Assembly (NCBI RefSeq): GCF_943193025.1
Contig: NZ_CALPCQ010000005.1
Coordinates: forward strand, 35,890 to 99,889
Source of the DNA: Lactobacillus agrestimuris
GTDB taxonomy: Bacteria > Bacillota > Bacilli > Lactobacillales > Lactobacillaceae
Reading direction: 5' to 3'
Length of the DNA: 64,000 nt
A program made the position numbers and the translations under genes. Below the pieces are notes generated by a model. It worked only from the letters and a program-made list of their open reading frames with translations, ran no database searches and had not been told where the DNA came from. This document shows positions 63,787 through 64,000 of the stretch, one piece after another; position 1 is the first letter of the stretch, and each line of letters opens with the position of its first letter.

Positions 63787-64000
63787 ACCTGCAGCAAATG
63801 TGCAAAAAAGATGCTGTTATATCAGGGCTTGTGAGATTATAGGTGTTTAAACCTGCAGCAAATATGCAGAAAAGATGCTGTTATATCAAGGCTTGTGAGA
63901 CTATAGGTATTTGAACCTGCAGAAAACCTGCAGCAAATATGCAGAAAAGATGCTGTTATATCAAGGCTTGTGAGACTATAGGTATTTGAACCTGCAGAAA
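63787..64000. repeat. 64-base tandem repeat reaching the window end
   Basis: Units begin ACCTGCAGCAAAT at 63787, 63851 and 63926. The third is displaced by an extra 11-base ACCTGCAGAAA block, and a further ACCTGCAGAAA starts near 63990. Each unit contains GATGCTGTTATATCA and GCTTGTGAGA. Units 2 and 3 are almost identical over the whole 64 bases, so this is a tandem repeat rather than repeats with unique spacers. No gene is seen. Confidence 0.85.

Noticed and set aside
63410..63805. Minus-strand open frame of 131 codons with SSxKDISSYFLKV-like repeats
   Set aside because: It is the complement of the 39-base repeat array; no ribosome site, odd composition (Cys-rich start from the 64-base repeat edge), and the repeat structure explains its openness.
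63780..64000. CRISPR array
   Set aside because: Units are conserved along their full 64 bases with no unique spacers and no cas genes nearby.

Overview
The window is a low-GC Firmicute chromosome. It most resembles the Lactobacillus acidophilus group (L. acidophilus, amylovorus, crispatus and relatives). Support comes from two SLAP-type S-layer proteins with the [27 protein letters not shown] leader, YSIRK/LPxTG mucus-binding adhesins, an L. leichmannii-type nucleoside deoxyribosyltransferase, a D-aspartate ligase with an asparagine-synthase partner, PepO, GlnPH/GlnQ and ISL3 remnants. The exact species cannot be fixed from the sequence alone.

Layout. 0-5 kb: a secreted cationic protein with a small partner, cardiolipin synthase plus an alpha/beta hydrolase, an RNase H, and a DUF1002 secreted protein. 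5-18 kb: a glycosyltransferase, several hydrolases, prs, a TetR regulator with a membrane protein, a glutamine-type ABC transporter, a CAP-domain secreted protein, ddl, a MerR-like protein, and a YibE/F pair with an esterase. 18-26 kb is a surface-adhesin island. It has two large sortase-anchored proteins separated by ISL3 debris and a decayed pfkB-type sugar kinase. 26-34 kb: a GH31 glycosidase divergent from nagA, a decayed gene with a cre site, nucleoside deoxyribosyltransferase, a lone PTS EIIA, a phosphatase, a stress protein and tag. 34-46 kb: a metallophosphoesterase, the asnB and D-Asp ligase peptidoglycan cross-bridge operon, hpt, a P3A proton ATPase, and nrdDG behind tandem NrdR boxes. 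46-58 kb: DUF59/DUF1858 and two DUF438 haem/hemerythrin-PAS proteins, an MFS transporter, pepO, kup, an Rpn nuclease gene with a detached C-terminal copy, and small DUF1659/DUF2922 proteins.

58.4-63.4 kb is the most distinctive region. Two S-layer genes converge and are bounded by an exact 288-bp inverted repeat covering the mRNA leader and signal peptide. The repeat starts inside the -10 box, so only the left gene keeps a promoter (TTGCTT-N17-TACAAT). This is the architecture of the invertible slp segment described in L. acidophilus. Between the S-layer genes lie a ComK-like regulator and a ComX/SigH-like sigma factor, so competence-type regulators ride on the flipping DNA.

63.4-64 kb holds an array of seven 39-bp hairpin-bearing repeats, then a 64-bp tandem repeat that runs off the window.

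The most system-like new observation is at 54.7-55.9 kb. The Rpn-family nuclease gene has a perfect internal Shine-Dalgarno (AAGGAGG) and an in-frame ATG that would produce its C-terminal 77 residues separately. A second, free-standing 79-residue gene of the same type follows. This is the layout of an intragenic antitoxin plus a duplicated antitoxin. No rRNA, tRNA or CRISPR array was recognised.
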